Source of the DNA: JAJFHI01 sp050633705 | Lineage (GTDB): Bacteria; Pseudomonadota; Alphaproteobacteria; Rhizobiales; Hyphomicrobiaceae | Assembly (NCBI GenBank): GCA_050633705.1 | Contig: JBOEGZ010000012.1 | Span: forward strand, 1 to 64,000 | Length of the DNA: 64,000 bases | Direction of reading: 5' to 3' | Part shown: piece by piece, positions 1-9,094 of the stretch | How positions within the stretch are numbered: the first letter of the stretch is position 1 | How the letters are laid out: each line of letters opens with the position of its first letter | Notes under the pieces: model-generated | The model's input: only the letters and a program-made list of their open reading frames with translations | What the model was told of the DNA's origin: nothing | Databases searched by the model: none | Made by a program: the position numbers and the translations under genes

Positions 1-200
1 GCTCAAAGGGTGACATGACACGTCTCAAAGAGTACGTCAGATCAACACATGATGACCCACTTCCAGTTGGTCTCTTCATTCCTTTTGCTGACGCTTTTAA
101 AGCCGTCAAAGAATTTATGGAAACGGAAGGGCAATTGCCAAAATCCATCGACTGGGTTCGCGATGAAGACCTGCCACCTGACATCTTCCCAGACCCTTAA
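1..200 (+). CDS. C-terminal end of an Imm1-like immunity protein (cut by window edge)
   Basis: The frame is open from the window edge to a TAA at 198-200, so the ATG at 15 may be internal and the gene may begin outside the window. The visible residues read as the end of an Imm1-type immunity protein: a hydrophobic strand (VGLFIPFADA), a helix (AFKAVKEFMETEG), then a proline and an acidic W-containing tail (LPKSIDWVRDEDLPPD). Imm1 proteins protect a cell from its own or a sibling's polymorphic toxin, so the toxin gene would be expected to the left. The family call rests on a short fragment and on pattern memory; a different small protein is possible. Confidence 0.5.
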   Translation, partial: SKGDMTRLKEYVRSTHDDPLPVGLFIPFADAFKAVKEFMETEGQLPKSIDWVRDEDLPPDIFPDP

Positions 201-568
201 GCCTCTAACCCATTTCTCCCAAAACTAATCCCGCCCCTGAAGACCAGCACGCACTGTGGTTCCAACACGTACTCACTGTGGGGCTGTGTCCGTTGCAGAA
301 ACGAAAATCCATTTGATTCAGGGTCCAGGCCAGGCGACCTCGATGTGTCTATTGTTAGTCATGGCATGTACAACTTGGCTCGAGACTTAGGCGTTCCCTT
401 AAACGTCCGCCGAGATCCTTCCTGGGCATTAAAGAAAACAAACTTGCAAAAACTGGGGTTACATCGGCTAAAACAACACTTGAGCACCCAAGAAAGTCGC
501 CCCGTTTCTTTATACGCCCTAGCGCATACATTTAATGCTGCAAGGAAACTTCAGATGGCCAAAAGGCT
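201..568. other. Gap between the Imm1-like end and priA, with an unrecognised open frame
   Basis: No gene is supported here with confidence. The frame of the preceding gene stays open after its TAA from 201 to 656. A GTG at 345 would start a 103-residue basic product whose end runs 88 bases into the tail of priA on the opposite strand. I do not recognise this product, no good ribosome binding site precedes the GTG, and a convergent overlap is unusual. It may be a decayed piece of a toxin or immunity locus, or chance. Confidence 0.3.
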
Positions 569-2803
569 TCACAGGAAATTATACGGGTCGATATCGACCG
601 TCAGCCGCACATCACCTTTGACCGCCGGCACGCGGGCAAGCCATTCGCGCAGGTAGGTTTGAATATCGACATCTCTAGGTGCCCGTGCCAACAAACGCCA
701 TCGATAGCGTCCCCGAATGACTGTAATTGGCGCCTCAGCAGGACCCAATACACGAATACGTTCTGCTTGCGGTGCGCTGTTTGCAACTTCGCGTGCCAGC
801 CGTGCCGCCAAATCTTTATCTCGCGCCGAAACGATCAAAGCCGCAAGCCGACCGTACGGTGGTAATAGTCCTGCTTGGCGCGCTTGAATTTCACGCTCCA
901 GAAAAACTTCACGATCACCTGCGATGATCGCCGCCATCACCGGATGCTCAGGCATATGCGTTTGGACAAACCCTCGTCCTTCTGCAAAGGCACGTCCAGC
1001 GCGTCCCGTCACCTGATGCAGAAGCTGGAAGGTACGCTCACCAGCACGAGGATCGGCACCTTGCGCCAAGCCTAAATCACCATCAACAATTCCGACAGTT
1101 GCAAGGTTTGGAAAATGGTGGCCCTTGGCAACAAGCTGCGTCCCGATAATGATGTCTATCTCGCCAGATTCGATTTGTTCGATCATCGCGCGCATTTCCG
1201 TCAGGCCAGGTATCAGATCCGACGACAACAAAGCCAACCGTGCCTCCGGCCAACGTTCCTTGACTTCCTCTGCCACCCGCTCAACGCCTGGGCCGCATGC
1301 AACCATGGAATCCGGTTCACCGCACTTTTGACACTTGTCTGGAATCGGTAACGAAAACCCACAGTGGTGACAATTCAATCGATTTCGAAACCGGTGCTCA
1401 ACCAGCCAGGCTGTACATTGCGGACACTCAAGGCGATGTCCACATGACCGACACAACGTCAACGGTGCATAGCCTCGACGGTTTAAGAACAACAACGATT
1501 GCTGCTTCTTGGCCAAAGTTTCGTTCACAGCTTCCACAAGCGTCGGTGCCAACCACCGGCTTTTGTCCGGCTGCTCAGATCGCAAATCGATTGCCTTGAT
1601 TTCGGGTAACTCGGCGCCAGAATAACGTCCTGGCAAAACAACATGACGGTAGCGTCCCGTGCGTGCATTGACTTGGCTTTCAATCGCTGGCGTTGCAGAA
1701 GCCAGAATTACGGGGAACTTGCCCAAACTGGCCCGAACCACAGACATATCACGCGCCTGATAGTTGACCCGGTCGTCTTGTTTAAAGCCAGCGTCGTGTT
1801 CTTCGTCGACGACAATTAGACCCAGATCTTTATAGGGCAGAAACAAACCCGACCGCGCACCGACAACACAACGTGCTTCACCCGTTGCAACCGCCCGCCA
1901 AATGCGGCCACGTTCCCCACCCGACATCGCCGAATGCCATTCCGCTGGCTGACACCCAAAGCGGGCTTCAAATCTGCGCATAAACTGAGATGTCAACGCG
2001 ATCTCAGGAAGAATAATGAGCGCTTGCTTTCCTAACGCCAACGCCCTTGCAACGGCTTCGAAATAAACTTCCGTTTTACCCGAGCCCGTTACGCCATCCA
2101 ATAATGTCGTTGAGAACGTATCGCCATCAACGGCTGATCGCATGGCATGGACGGCTGGTTCTTGAATTTGAGAAAACGCGACAACGGTATGGTCAGGATC
2201 AGGTCGTGGGCATTTTTTCTCCGGCACAGCAACCTCGACCAGATTGCCCGTCGCGATAAGACCATCAACAACACCGTTGCTGCATCCAGCTTCCTGCGCC
2301 AGCTGAGACTTCACGCGAATTTGGCCATCTTCTGCAATTTCTAGAACACGTCCGCGCGCCGGTGTCATGCGTGGCGGTGATGACGCTCCTTCAACCAGTT
2401 TCACGCCGAAGCGCGGCTTTTGCGTCTCAAATACAGATTGCGCGCTCATCATCATGCGCACGACCATGCCGAGCGGACTCAACGAATAATTCGAGATCCA
2501 TTCGGCAAACCGCAAAGAAAGCCCCGGCAGTGGCGGTGCATCCATCAACGATGTAATTGATTTCAGTTTTTTGGGGTCGAACTTTTTTGCCTTCTTGCCA
2601 GGAGGTACGATCTCCTTATCCCAAACGACGCCAATGCGCGATTGCGGACCAAACGGTACCATCACGAACATGCCAGGCCTGAGATCCATGCCCTCGGGCA
2701 CCAGATAATCATACGTCTGGCTTAAGGCGACCGGCATCAGCACCGGCACGCGGGCAGAGTTTCGGTCGGCGTCAGGTGCCGTTATGTCAAGCAAGCTGTC
2801 CAA
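569..2803 (-). CDS. priA: Primosomal protein N' (replication restart helicase PriA)
   Basis: PriA recognises stalled replication forks and D-loops, unwinds the lagging strand and starts reassembly of the replisome. The 744-residue product has the family layout: an N-terminal DNA-binding domain (about 1-200), Walker A GVTGSGKT at 237-244, a DEEHD Walker B box at 333-337, and a zinc-binding insert with cysteines at 451, 454, 460, 463, 478, 481, 491 and 494. A second RecA-like lobe and the C-terminal domain follow. The length is normal. It is transcribed leftward, divergent from the aldolase gene across a 220-bp gap. In many alphaproteobacteria priA lies beside fsa and xerC, as here. Confidence 0.97.
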   Translation of the reverse strand: MDSLLDITAPDADRNSARVPVLMPVALSQTYDYLVPEGMDLRPGMFVMVPFGPQSRIGVVWDKEIVPPGKKAKKFDPKKLKSITSLMDAPPLPGLSLRFAEWISNYSLSPLGMVVRMMMSAQSVFETQKPRFGVKLVEGASSPPRMTPARGRVLEIAEDGQIRVKSQLAQEAGCSNGVVDGLIATGNLVEVAVPEKKCPRPDPDHTVVAFSQIQEPAVHAMRSAVDGDTFSTTLLDGVTGSGKTEVYFEAVARALALGKQALIILPEIALTSQFMRRFEARFGCQPAEWHSAMSGGERGRIWRAVATGEARCVVGARSGLFLPYKDLGLIVVDEEHDAGFKQDDRVNYQARDMSVVRASLGKFPVILASATPAIESQVNARTGRYRHVVLPGRYSGAELPEIKAIDLRSEQPDKSRWLAPTLVEAVNETLAKKQQSLLFLNRRGYAPLTLCRSCGHRLECPQCTAWLVEHRFRNRLNCHHCGFSLPIPDKCQKCGEPDSMVACGPGVERVAEEVKERWPEARLALLSSDLIPGLTEMRAMIEQIESGEIDIIIGTQLVAKGHHFPNLATVGIVDGDLGLAQGADPRAGERTFQLLHQVTGRAGRAFAEGRGFVQTHMPEHPVMAAIIAGDREVFLEREIQARQAGLLPPYGRLAALIVSARDKDLAARLAREVANSAPQAERIRVLGPAEAPITVIRGRYRWRLLARAPRDVDIQTYLREWLARVPAVKGDVRLTVDIDPYNFL

Positions 2804-3033
2804 GGCGATAGCCGTAAATGCTCCAAATCATGCGACTCAGTCATGTGTTCGTAGCCTAGGGTGCGGTTCAAGGCGAACCAATGGCAAAGATAGATACCAT
2901 TTGGGGACATATCGCTGTTGGTCTAGCCTGCCAATGTGCTATCCATCTGCCGCTGGGCGAACAAAGGCGGCCCTCTTAAGTCCCAATTCGATGTATTTAA
3001 GCCTACCTACGGCCAAGTTTAAGGATGACCCAA

Positions 3034-3690
3034 ATGAAATTCTTCGTCGATACGGCAGACGTCGGTGAAATTAGAGACTTGGCCGACACCGGCCTGTTAG
3101 ACGGCGTAACAACCAACCCCTCGCTAATCGCAAAGTCAGGACGTGACTTTAAAGAGGTTATCGCTGAAATCTGCGAAATCGTACCAGGTCCGGTTTCCGC
3201 CGAAGTGGCAGCCGTCGAAGCTGATCAGATGATCGCCGAAGGCCGAGAACTTGCGAAAATCGCCAACAACGTCACCATCAAAGTGCCGCTGACATGGGAC
3301 GGACTAAAAGCATGTAAGGCCTTGACGAGTGATGGCACCTTGGTCAACGTCACTTTGTGCTTTTCAGCCAACCAGGCACTTTTGGCGGCTAAAGCCGGGG
3401 CAACGTTTATTTCTCCGTTCATAGGACGTTTGGATGATCAGGGCATCGACGGCATGCAGCTGATTAGTGAGATCAGACAGATCTACGACAATTATCCAGA
3501 TCTCGCGACGGACATCCTGGCCGCTTCCATTCGCACCGTAAACCACGTGAAAGACGCAGCACTAATCGGCGCAGACGTTGCCACAGTTCCGCCCGCCACC
3601 TTGAAAGCATTGGTCAAACATCCACTCACGGATAAAGGCCTTGAGGCGTTTTTGGCGGACTGGGCCAAGACGGGCCAGAAGATTCTTTGA
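3034..3690 (+). CDS. fsa: Transaldolase / fructose-6-phosphate aldolase family protein
   Basis: This is a class I aldolase of the small TalC/FSA branch, which transfers or cleaves three-carbon units through a Schiff base. With the start at 3034 the product has 218 residues, the usual length, and begins MKFFVDTAD. The TNPSL motif is at 27-31 and the Schiff-base lysine in TIKVPLT is K83. An in-frame ATG at 3025 overlaps the AAGG ribosome binding site (3021-3024), so 3034 is preferred. Sequence alone does not separate transaldolase from fructose-6-phosphate aldolase activity. A perfect 12-bp palindrome (TTTGGCGCCAAA, 3707-3718) lies just downstream, without a T-tract. Confidence 0.93.
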   Translation: MKFFVDTADVGEIRDLADTGLLDGVTTNPSLIAKSGRDFKEVIAEICEIVPGPVSAEVAAVEADQMIAEGRELAKIANNVTIKVPLTWDGLKACKALTSDGTLVNVTLCFSANQALLAAKAGATFISPFIGRLDDQGIDGMQLISEIRQIYDNYPDLATDILAASIRTVNHVKDAALIGADVATVPPATLKALVKHPLTDKGLEAFLADWAKTGQKIL

Positions 3691-3866
3691 CCCTGTTTGG
3701 TACCAATTTGGCGCCAAACCCATTCAGGACCCACGTTTCAATTGGACCTGAGAAAATCAATACCCCTTGGTCTCAATCCGTGCGGCTCAGCTTGTGTTAA
3801 CCTTTCGTTAAGCAATTCAGCGAGAGGGTAGAAACAATTGATTCCATCTCTCTTTCGGAGAATGCC

Positions 3867-4841
3867 GTGAACGAAATCACCGACCAGAATGCTTCGTCTG
3901 TGCCTAATGAGCTGAACGCTCTGGTCCTTGGCACGGATCTGCATGGCGTTATCGAAAAGTGGTTCACGTATCTCGATCTTGAACGCGGAACAAGTCCGGC
4001 CACACGCGAAGCCTACGCACGTGACATGCGCCAGTTTTTGCAATTTCTTGTGGGCAAACTGGGACACCCACCAACACTCACTGATCTTGGCAAACTCGAT
4101 ACGCGAACATTTCGCACCTTTATGGCGCGCCGCCGCCAACAAGGCAGTGTCAGCCGTTCATTGGCGCGAACCATGTCGGCATTGCGGGCCTTTTACCGTT
4201 GGCTCGATGCGCGCGAAATTTTGACCAATACATCAATTCAACGTGTCGCCTTGCCAAAGGTGCCACACTCGGTCCCCAAACCATTGACCGTTGATAAAGC
4301 GACCGAAGTTGCCAGAAATACGCCAACTGCGGATCTAGACTGGGTTTCCAATCGCGACTGCGCTGTCTTACTTCTACTTTATGGATCGGGTTTGCGTATT
4401 TCAGAAGCGCTAGGCCTTACGGTAAAGGACGCGCCAATCGCTCGTCGTGATGTCCTGCGCATTATCGGTAAGGGAGACAAAGAGCGGTTGGTTCCGGTTC
4501 TCCCAATCACGCAAAAAGCAGTTGAACAATATTTGGCAAGTTGTCCCTATCCACTTGAACCCGACGAACAATTATTTGTCGGTGTCAAAGGCGGGCCGCT
4601 TTCACCCCGCATCATACAGCTCGCAATGCAGCGTATGCGCGTTTCACTTGGCCTTCCTGACACTGCGACACCGCATGCTCTTCGTCACTCATTTGCAACG
4701 CACTTGTTGTCAGCGGGTGGAGACCTGCGCCAAATCCAAGAACTTCTTGGACATGCGTCCCTGTCAACGACGCAAGCTTACACCGAAGTGGACCGCGACC
4801 GCTTATTGGAAGTTTACGACGCAGCCCACCCACGTCGTTAA
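3867..4841 (+). CDS. xerC: Tyrosine recombinase XerC
   Basis: XerC acts with XerD at the chromosomal dif site to resolve chromosome dimers before division. The 324-residue product has an N-terminal SAM-like DNA-binding domain (about 25-115) and the full catalytic set of the tyrosine recombinases: R177 (GSGLRISEAL), K202 (GKGDKER), H270 and R273 (HALRHSFATH), H296 (LLGHASLSTT) and nucleophile Y305. The start is GTG, preceded by CGGAG. Its place after priA and fsa favours chromosomal XerC over a phage or integron integrase, and no att-like or integron features were seen. A 23-bp direct repeat pair lies immediately downstream. Confidence 0.94.
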   Translation: MNEITDQNASSVPNELNALVLGTDLHGVIEKWFTYLDLERGTSPATREAYARDMRQFLQFLVGKLGHPPTLTDLGKLDTRTFRTFMARRRQQGSVSRSLARTMSALRAFYRWLDAREILTNTSIQRVALPKVPHSVPKPLTVDKATEVARNTPTADLDWVSNRDCAVLLLLYGSGLRISEALGLTVKDAPIARRDVLRIIGKGDKERLVPVLPITQKAVEQYLASCPYPLEPDEQLFVGVKGGPLSPRIIQLAMQRMRVSLGLPDTATPHALRHSFATHLLSAGGDLRQIQELLGHASLSTTQAYTEVDRDRLLEVYDAAHPRR

Positions 4842-4875
4842 AAATTCGTAAAACTAAAACTGAACATAAGGCTGG

Positions 4876-4954
4876 CGCTCAATCGATCGCACCCGATAAA
4901 CCCGGGATTGATTCACGATTTCGCTGATAGACGCTCAATCGATCGCACCCGATA
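4876..4954. repeat. Pair of identical 23-bp direct repeats
   Basis: The 23-base sequence beginning CGCTCAATCGATCGCACC occurs at 4876-4898 and again, without mismatch, at 4932-4954; the two starts are 56 bp apart. Each copy contains the overlapping palindromes ATCGAT and CGATCG. They lie in the 218-bp gap between xerC and the TraB-family gene. They could be protein-binding sites, members of a dispersed repeat family, or the trace of a small duplication. No third copy was noticed in this window. Confidence 0.8.
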
Positions 4955-5059
4955 GAAACAATTGTATTCATACTTTTTACGCCAAGTTCATCGGAATGAG
5001 ATGACGAGGCCAATAGCATCGGGCATTCTCCTATCAATTGTAATTAACGGGACGAAACC

Positions 5060-6085
5060 GTGAGCGTTTTGCGTTGTATTTGCCGACTTATCTGCCGAGC
5101 CACACTCTTGTTGTGTTCATTGGCTCTGACGGTGGCTGCGCACGCCAAAACAGATGAGGCTTGCCGCGGCAAAGACCTGCTGGCTGAATTAAAGATCAAT
5201 TCGCCTCAATCACACGCCGCGATTATGGCTGCAGCCGACAAAATACCGAACGGCGAGGCCATCCTATGGAAAGTCGAAAGGGATGGCCTTCCCACCTCAT
5301 ACCTGTTTGGCACTGTGCATCTGACGGATCCACGTGCGCAGCAATTCTCTGATCAAATGCTCGGAGCTTTGGCAATGAGCAAATACCTAGCTCTCGAGGT
5401 CGCAGACTTAACGCCAGAAAAAACATCTCAAGCCATCGCCGCATCTGCAAAATCAGTTTTGTTTACCGACGGCAAACGCCTCGACAAGTTGCTGGATTCA
5501 AAAGAATACGCCTTTGTTGCACAAACGCTTAAAAAATCGGGCATGCCAACCGGGCTTGCCCCGCTGTTTAAGCCTTGGATCGTGACAATGATCATGTCCG
5601 TTCCAGATTGTGAACGAAAAAAAGTTGCAAAGGGCGAGCTTGTCGTCGACATGCGTCTTGGGCAGGAGGCACGCCGATTGGGGATTGAAGTTGTAGGCCT
5701 TGAAACCATTGAATCACAGTTGTCGGCAATGGCTGCTGTTCCGCTTCAAGATCAACTGCAAATCCTGCGCGCAAGCTTAAAATATATGAAACAAACAAAC
5801 GATCTATCAGAAACTGTACTACAGCTATATCTTGCACGTCGCATCTCCGCGACGTTACCATTTCAGGCGGCATTGGCCCGACGCGTCGGCATAAACCCTG
5901 ATGTCTACAAAAGCTTCACACGCGAGTTGCTTACCAAGCGCAATCTAAGAATGCGCAATAAGATTATTTCGATGCTGGAAAAAAACAGCACATTCGTTGC
6001 TGTTGGCGCCCTGCATTTGCCCGGCGACACAGGCCTCGTCAACATACTCCGCCAAGCAGGCTTCAAACTCACGGCGATGGAATAA
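5060..6085 (+). CDS. TraB/GumN family secreted protein
   Basis: The 341-residue product starts at GTG and has a typical signal peptide (CRATLLLCSLALTVAAHAKT), so it is probably exported to the periplasm. Two family motifs are visible: LFGTVHLTDPR near residue 83 and VGALHLPGDTGLVNIL near the C-terminus, each with the histidine conserved in the TIKI/TraB fold. Bacterial members are often called GumN-like and are proposed metalloproteases, but few have a tested role. It is transcribed alone, convergent with lpdA, and follows the 23-bp repeat pair. The family call is firm; the function is not known. Confidence 0.88.
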   Translation: MSVLRCICRLICRATLLLCSLALTVAAHAKTDEACRGKDLLAELKINSPQSHAAIMAAADKIPNGEAILWKVERDGLPTSYLFGTVHLTDPRAQQFSDQMLGALAMSKYLALEVADLTPEKTSQAIAASAKSVLFTDGKRLDKLLDSKEYAFVAQTLKKSGMPTGLAPLFKPWIVTMIMSVPDCERKKVAKGELVVDMRLGQEARRLGIEVVGLETIESQLSAMAAVPLQDQLQILRASLKYMKQTNDLSETVLQLYLARRISATLPFQAALARRVGINPDVYKSFTRELLTKRNLRMRNKIISMLEKNSTFVAVGALHLPGDTGLVNILRQAGFKLTAME

Positions 6086-6258
6086 AGCCACCTGTCGGAG
6101 CCGACCTGTCGCCACCATCAATAAAAAAACTGCAAATTGCATCGGCATGGATCAACTGCAAAAGTCGTCTCGTCGATGCGCGCTGTTGTTGTTATGCATT
6201 GAGCATGGTGTGGCGACGACGAAGCGCCAACTCAATATCAGAAGACCGCGACGATTGC

Positions 6259-7662
6259 CTACATATGTATGGCACGCTTATCGACAGCCAATCCTGCTTC
6301 TTTTACAGCCTCCGACAATGTTGGGTGGGCATGGCATGTGCGTGCAAGATCTTCAGCAGATCCGCCAAACTCCATGATGACAACAGCTTCGGCAATTAAT
6401 TCGCCCGCCTGCGGTCCGATCATGTGGACGCCAAGAATTCGATCTGTCGTGGCATCAGCGAGAACCTTCACGAAACCTTCGGTGGTTCGGTTCACCTTTG
6501 CGCGACCATTGGCAAGGAAGGGAAACTTTCCGACATTGTAACTGATGCCGACTTCTTTCAGTTCTTCTTCCGATTTACCAACCGAGGCGACTTCCGGGTA
6601 GGTATAGATGACACCCGGGACGGTTTCGTAGTTTACGTGACCAGCTTTACCAACCAACAGTTCAGCAACCGCAACGCCATCCTCTTCTGCTTTATGCGCC
6701 AGCATTGGACCTGCAATCACATCTCCAATGGCATAAATGCCATCGATATTGGTCTTAAAGTTTTCATCGACAATCACTCGGTGACGCTTATCAAGTTCGA
6801 CGCCAACCGCCTCCAAACCAAGGCCTTGGGTATAAGGCGTCCGGCCAATGGCCACGAGCACGACATCAGCTTCAATTATCTCTGCCGCCCCACCAGCCGA
6901 CGGCTCCACTGAAACACTACAGCCCTGTGCACTCTTTGTAAGTGCCGTAACTTTTTGACCAAGGTGGAATTTGAAACCTTGTTTTTGCAGAATTTTCTGA
7001 AAGCTCTTTGCGATCTCGTCGTCCATACCAGGAAGAATACGGTCCAAGAATTCGACAACTTCAACCTCTGCGCCAAGGCGGCGCCAAACTGAGCCGAGCT
7101 CCAAGCCGATCACACCAGCACCAACAACAAGCAACTTTTTTGGAACACTTGGAAGGTCAAGCGCTCCGGTCGAGGAGACAACTTGGTTTTCGTCAATCTC
7201 TACCCCTGGAAGACGGGCAACATCGGAACCGGTTGCAATCACAATTGACTTGGCCTCCAACGATTGCGTTTCCCCATCCTCGTTAGTGACCAAAACTTTA
7301 CCCGGCGCCGTAATAGAACCCGTACCGTGATAAGCGGTGATCTTGTTTTTCTTTAGTAGAAACGCGACACCATCAACGTTGCCCTTTATCCCTTGCGCTT
7401 TGTAACCATGCATCTTTTCCAGATCGAGTTCCGGCGACACATTGATGCCCATACCCGCAAAACCATGTTCCGCTTCCGCGTAAAGCTCAGAGGCATGAAG
7501 CAGGGCTTTGGAAGGAATGCACCCGACATTCAAGCAGGTACCGCCATGTTCTTTGCGCTTCTCGACAACGCCAACCTTGAGGCCAAGCTGTGCTGCTCGA
7601 ATTGCGCAAACGTATCCACCCGGACCGGTACCAATGACAACAAGATCGTAAGAACCTGCCAT
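6259..7662 (-). CDS. lpdA: Dihydrolipoyl dehydrogenase (E3)
   Basis: E3 reoxidises the dihydrolipoamide of 2-oxoacid dehydrogenase complexes with NAD+. The 467-residue product has the FAD-binding GTGPGG motif at 11-16, the redox-active disulfide pair C43 and C48 in GGTCLNVGCIPSKA, an NAD-binding GAGVIGLELG motif, and the C-terminal catalytic His-Glu region (HAHPTLSEA, about 444-452). It is the last gene of the mdh-suc operon, 38 bp after sucB, which ties it to the 2-oxoglutarate dehydrogenase complex. It may also serve pyruvate dehydrogenase or glycine cleavage if the genome has no other copy. Confidence 0.97.
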   Translation of the reverse strand: MAGSYDLVVIGTGPGGYVCAIRAAQLGLKVGVVEKRKEHGGTCLNVGCIPSKALLHASELYAEAEHGFAGMGINVSPELDLEKMHGYKAQGIKGNVDGVAFLLKKNKITAYHGTGSITAPGKVLVTNEDGETQSLEAKSIVIATGSDVARLPGVEIDENQVVSSTGALDLPSVPKKLLVVGAGVIGLELGSVWRRLGAEVEVVEFLDRILPGMDDEIAKSFQKILQKQGFKFHLGQKVTALTKSAQGCSVSVEPSAGGAAEIIEADVVLVAIGRTPYTQGLGLEAVGVELDKRHRVIVDENFKTNIDGIYAIGDVIAGPMLAHKAEEDGVAVAELLVGKAGHVNYETVPGVIYTYPEVASVGKSEEELKEVGISYNVGKFPFLANGRAKVNRTTEGFVKVLADATTDRILGVHMIGPQAGELIAEAVVIMEFGGSAEDLARTCHAHPTLSEAVKEAGLAVDKRAIHM

Positions 7663-7700
7663 ATTAAACTTTACCTTTTCGCTGAATTCGCTTGATGAAA

Positions 7701-8990
7701 TTACAATTCGAGAATGAACCGTTGTGGGTCTTCAAGACATTCCTTCACACGCACCAAGAATGTAACGGCCTCTTTACCGTCAACGATACGATGATCGTAA
7801 CTCAGTGCCAGGTACATCATTGGGCGTACAACGACCTCACCATTGACGGCAACTGGGCGTTCTTCAATCCGGTGCATTCCCAAAATCCCCGATTGCGGCG
7901 CATTGAGAATTGGTGTCGACAACATCGAGCCATAAACACCGCCGTTGGAAATCGTGAAGGTGCCACCTTGCATCTCTTCAATGCCCAGCTTGCCGTCGCG
8001 GGCTTTCTTGCCGAACTCAGCAATCGAACCTTCGATTTCAGCAATCGACATTTGATCCGCGTCACGCACAACCGGAACGACAAGCCCTTTCGGCGTGCCA
8101 ACGGCAACTCCGACGTGATAATAATTTTTATAGATCAGGTCGCTGCCATCAATCTCAGCATTAACTGCCGGCACTTCTTTCAACGCTTGCAGGCAAGCCT
8201 TAACGAAAAAGCCCATAAAACCAAGCTTGATGCCGTGACGTTTTTCAAAAAGGTCTTTGTATTGCTTACGCATGCCCATCACGGCGCTCATGTCGACATC
8301 GTTGAATGTCGTCAAGATCGCTGCAGTATTTTGAGCATCCTTCAAACGTTGCGCAACTGTCTGACGCAACCGCGTCATACGCACACGCTCTTCGCGGTCT
8401 GAATCGTCAGGGATCGACGGCACGCGCATATGAGTCGTAACGGGGACCTGTGCTGGCACATAATCAAGATCTGTCCCACCAGCTTGTGCCCGTGGTTCTG
8501 AGTTCGATGCAACCATCACATCATGTTTGAGAACCTGCCCCCGCTTGCCACTTCCAGCGACACCAGCAAGATCTACATTACCTTCCGCCGCAGCACGACG
8601 TGCTGCTGGTGACGGCGGCATATCCGTACCACTGGCGGCAGTGGCAGCCGTTGCAGCGGCTACGGCCGGTTCCGGCTTTATGTCTTGTTGTTGATTGGAG
8701 GCAGCATTCGGTGTCGGTTCTGAAGTTTTTTCTGGCTGCTGAGACGCTGTTGCACCCTCATTCAGTGAAGCAATGACAGCGCCAACTTCGACCGTGTCGC
8801 CCTCTTGCGCTGATAGCGGACCCAACACACCGGCTGTTGGTGCAGGAACCTCGATCGTCACTTTGTCTGTTTCAAGCTCACACAGCGCTTCATCTTCTGT
8901 GACACTCTCACCAGGTTTCTTGAACCACTGGCCGATGGTCGCTTCTGTTACCGACTCGCCAAGAGTAGGTACGCGAATTTCAATTGCCAT
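7701..8990 (-). CDS. sucB: Dihydrolipoyllysine succinyltransferase (E2 of 2-oxoglutarate dehydrogenase)
   Basis: E2 forms the core of the complex and passes the succinyl group from lipoate to coenzyme A. The 429-residue product has one lipoyl domain (1-75) with the lipoylated lysine K43 in ELETDKVTIE, an Ala/Pro/Thr-rich linker (about 76-125), a peripheral-subunit-binding domain (about 128-160) and the catalytic acyltransferase domain. The catalytic histidine and aspartate are H400 and D404 in SYDHRIVDGKEA. It lies between sucA and lpdA on the same strand with AGAGG ahead of the ATG. The neighbours favour succinyl over acetyl transfer. Confidence 0.97.
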   Translation of the reverse strand: MAIEIRVPTLGESVTEATIGQWFKKPGESVTEDEALCELETDKVTIEVPAPTAGVLGPLSAQEGDTVEVGAVIASLNEGATASQQPEKTSEPTPNAASNQQQDIKPEPAVAAATAATAASGTDMPPSPAARRAAAEGNVDLAGVAGSGKRGQVLKHDVMVASNSEPRAQAGGTDLDYVPAQVPVTTHMRVPSIPDDSDREERVRMTRLRQTVAQRLKDAQNTAAILTTFNDVDMSAVMGMRKQYKDLFEKRHGIKLGFMGFFVKACLQALKEVPAVNAEIDGSDLIYKNYYHVGVAVGTPKGLVVPVVRDADQMSIAEIEGSIAEFGKKARDGKLGIEEMQGGTFTISNGGVYGSMLSTPILNAPQSGILGMHRIEERPVAVNGEVVVRPMMYLALSYDHRIVDGKEAVTFLVRVKECLEDPQRFILEL

Positions 8991-9094
8991 TGTTGCTGGC
9001 CTCTTTGTTTTGCAGATTTGTCAGTTTGGCACTGATAAATCTTCTTCGAATAGATCAAATGTGGACATGTGATTTCATCTCGGGCTTTGCGCTA

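Noticed and set aside
3867..4841. XerC as an integrase of a mobile element, with the 23-bp repeats as att sites
   Set aside because: The gene sits in the conserved priA-fsa-xerC order, no cargo or tRNA target is present, and only 56 bp separates the repeats.
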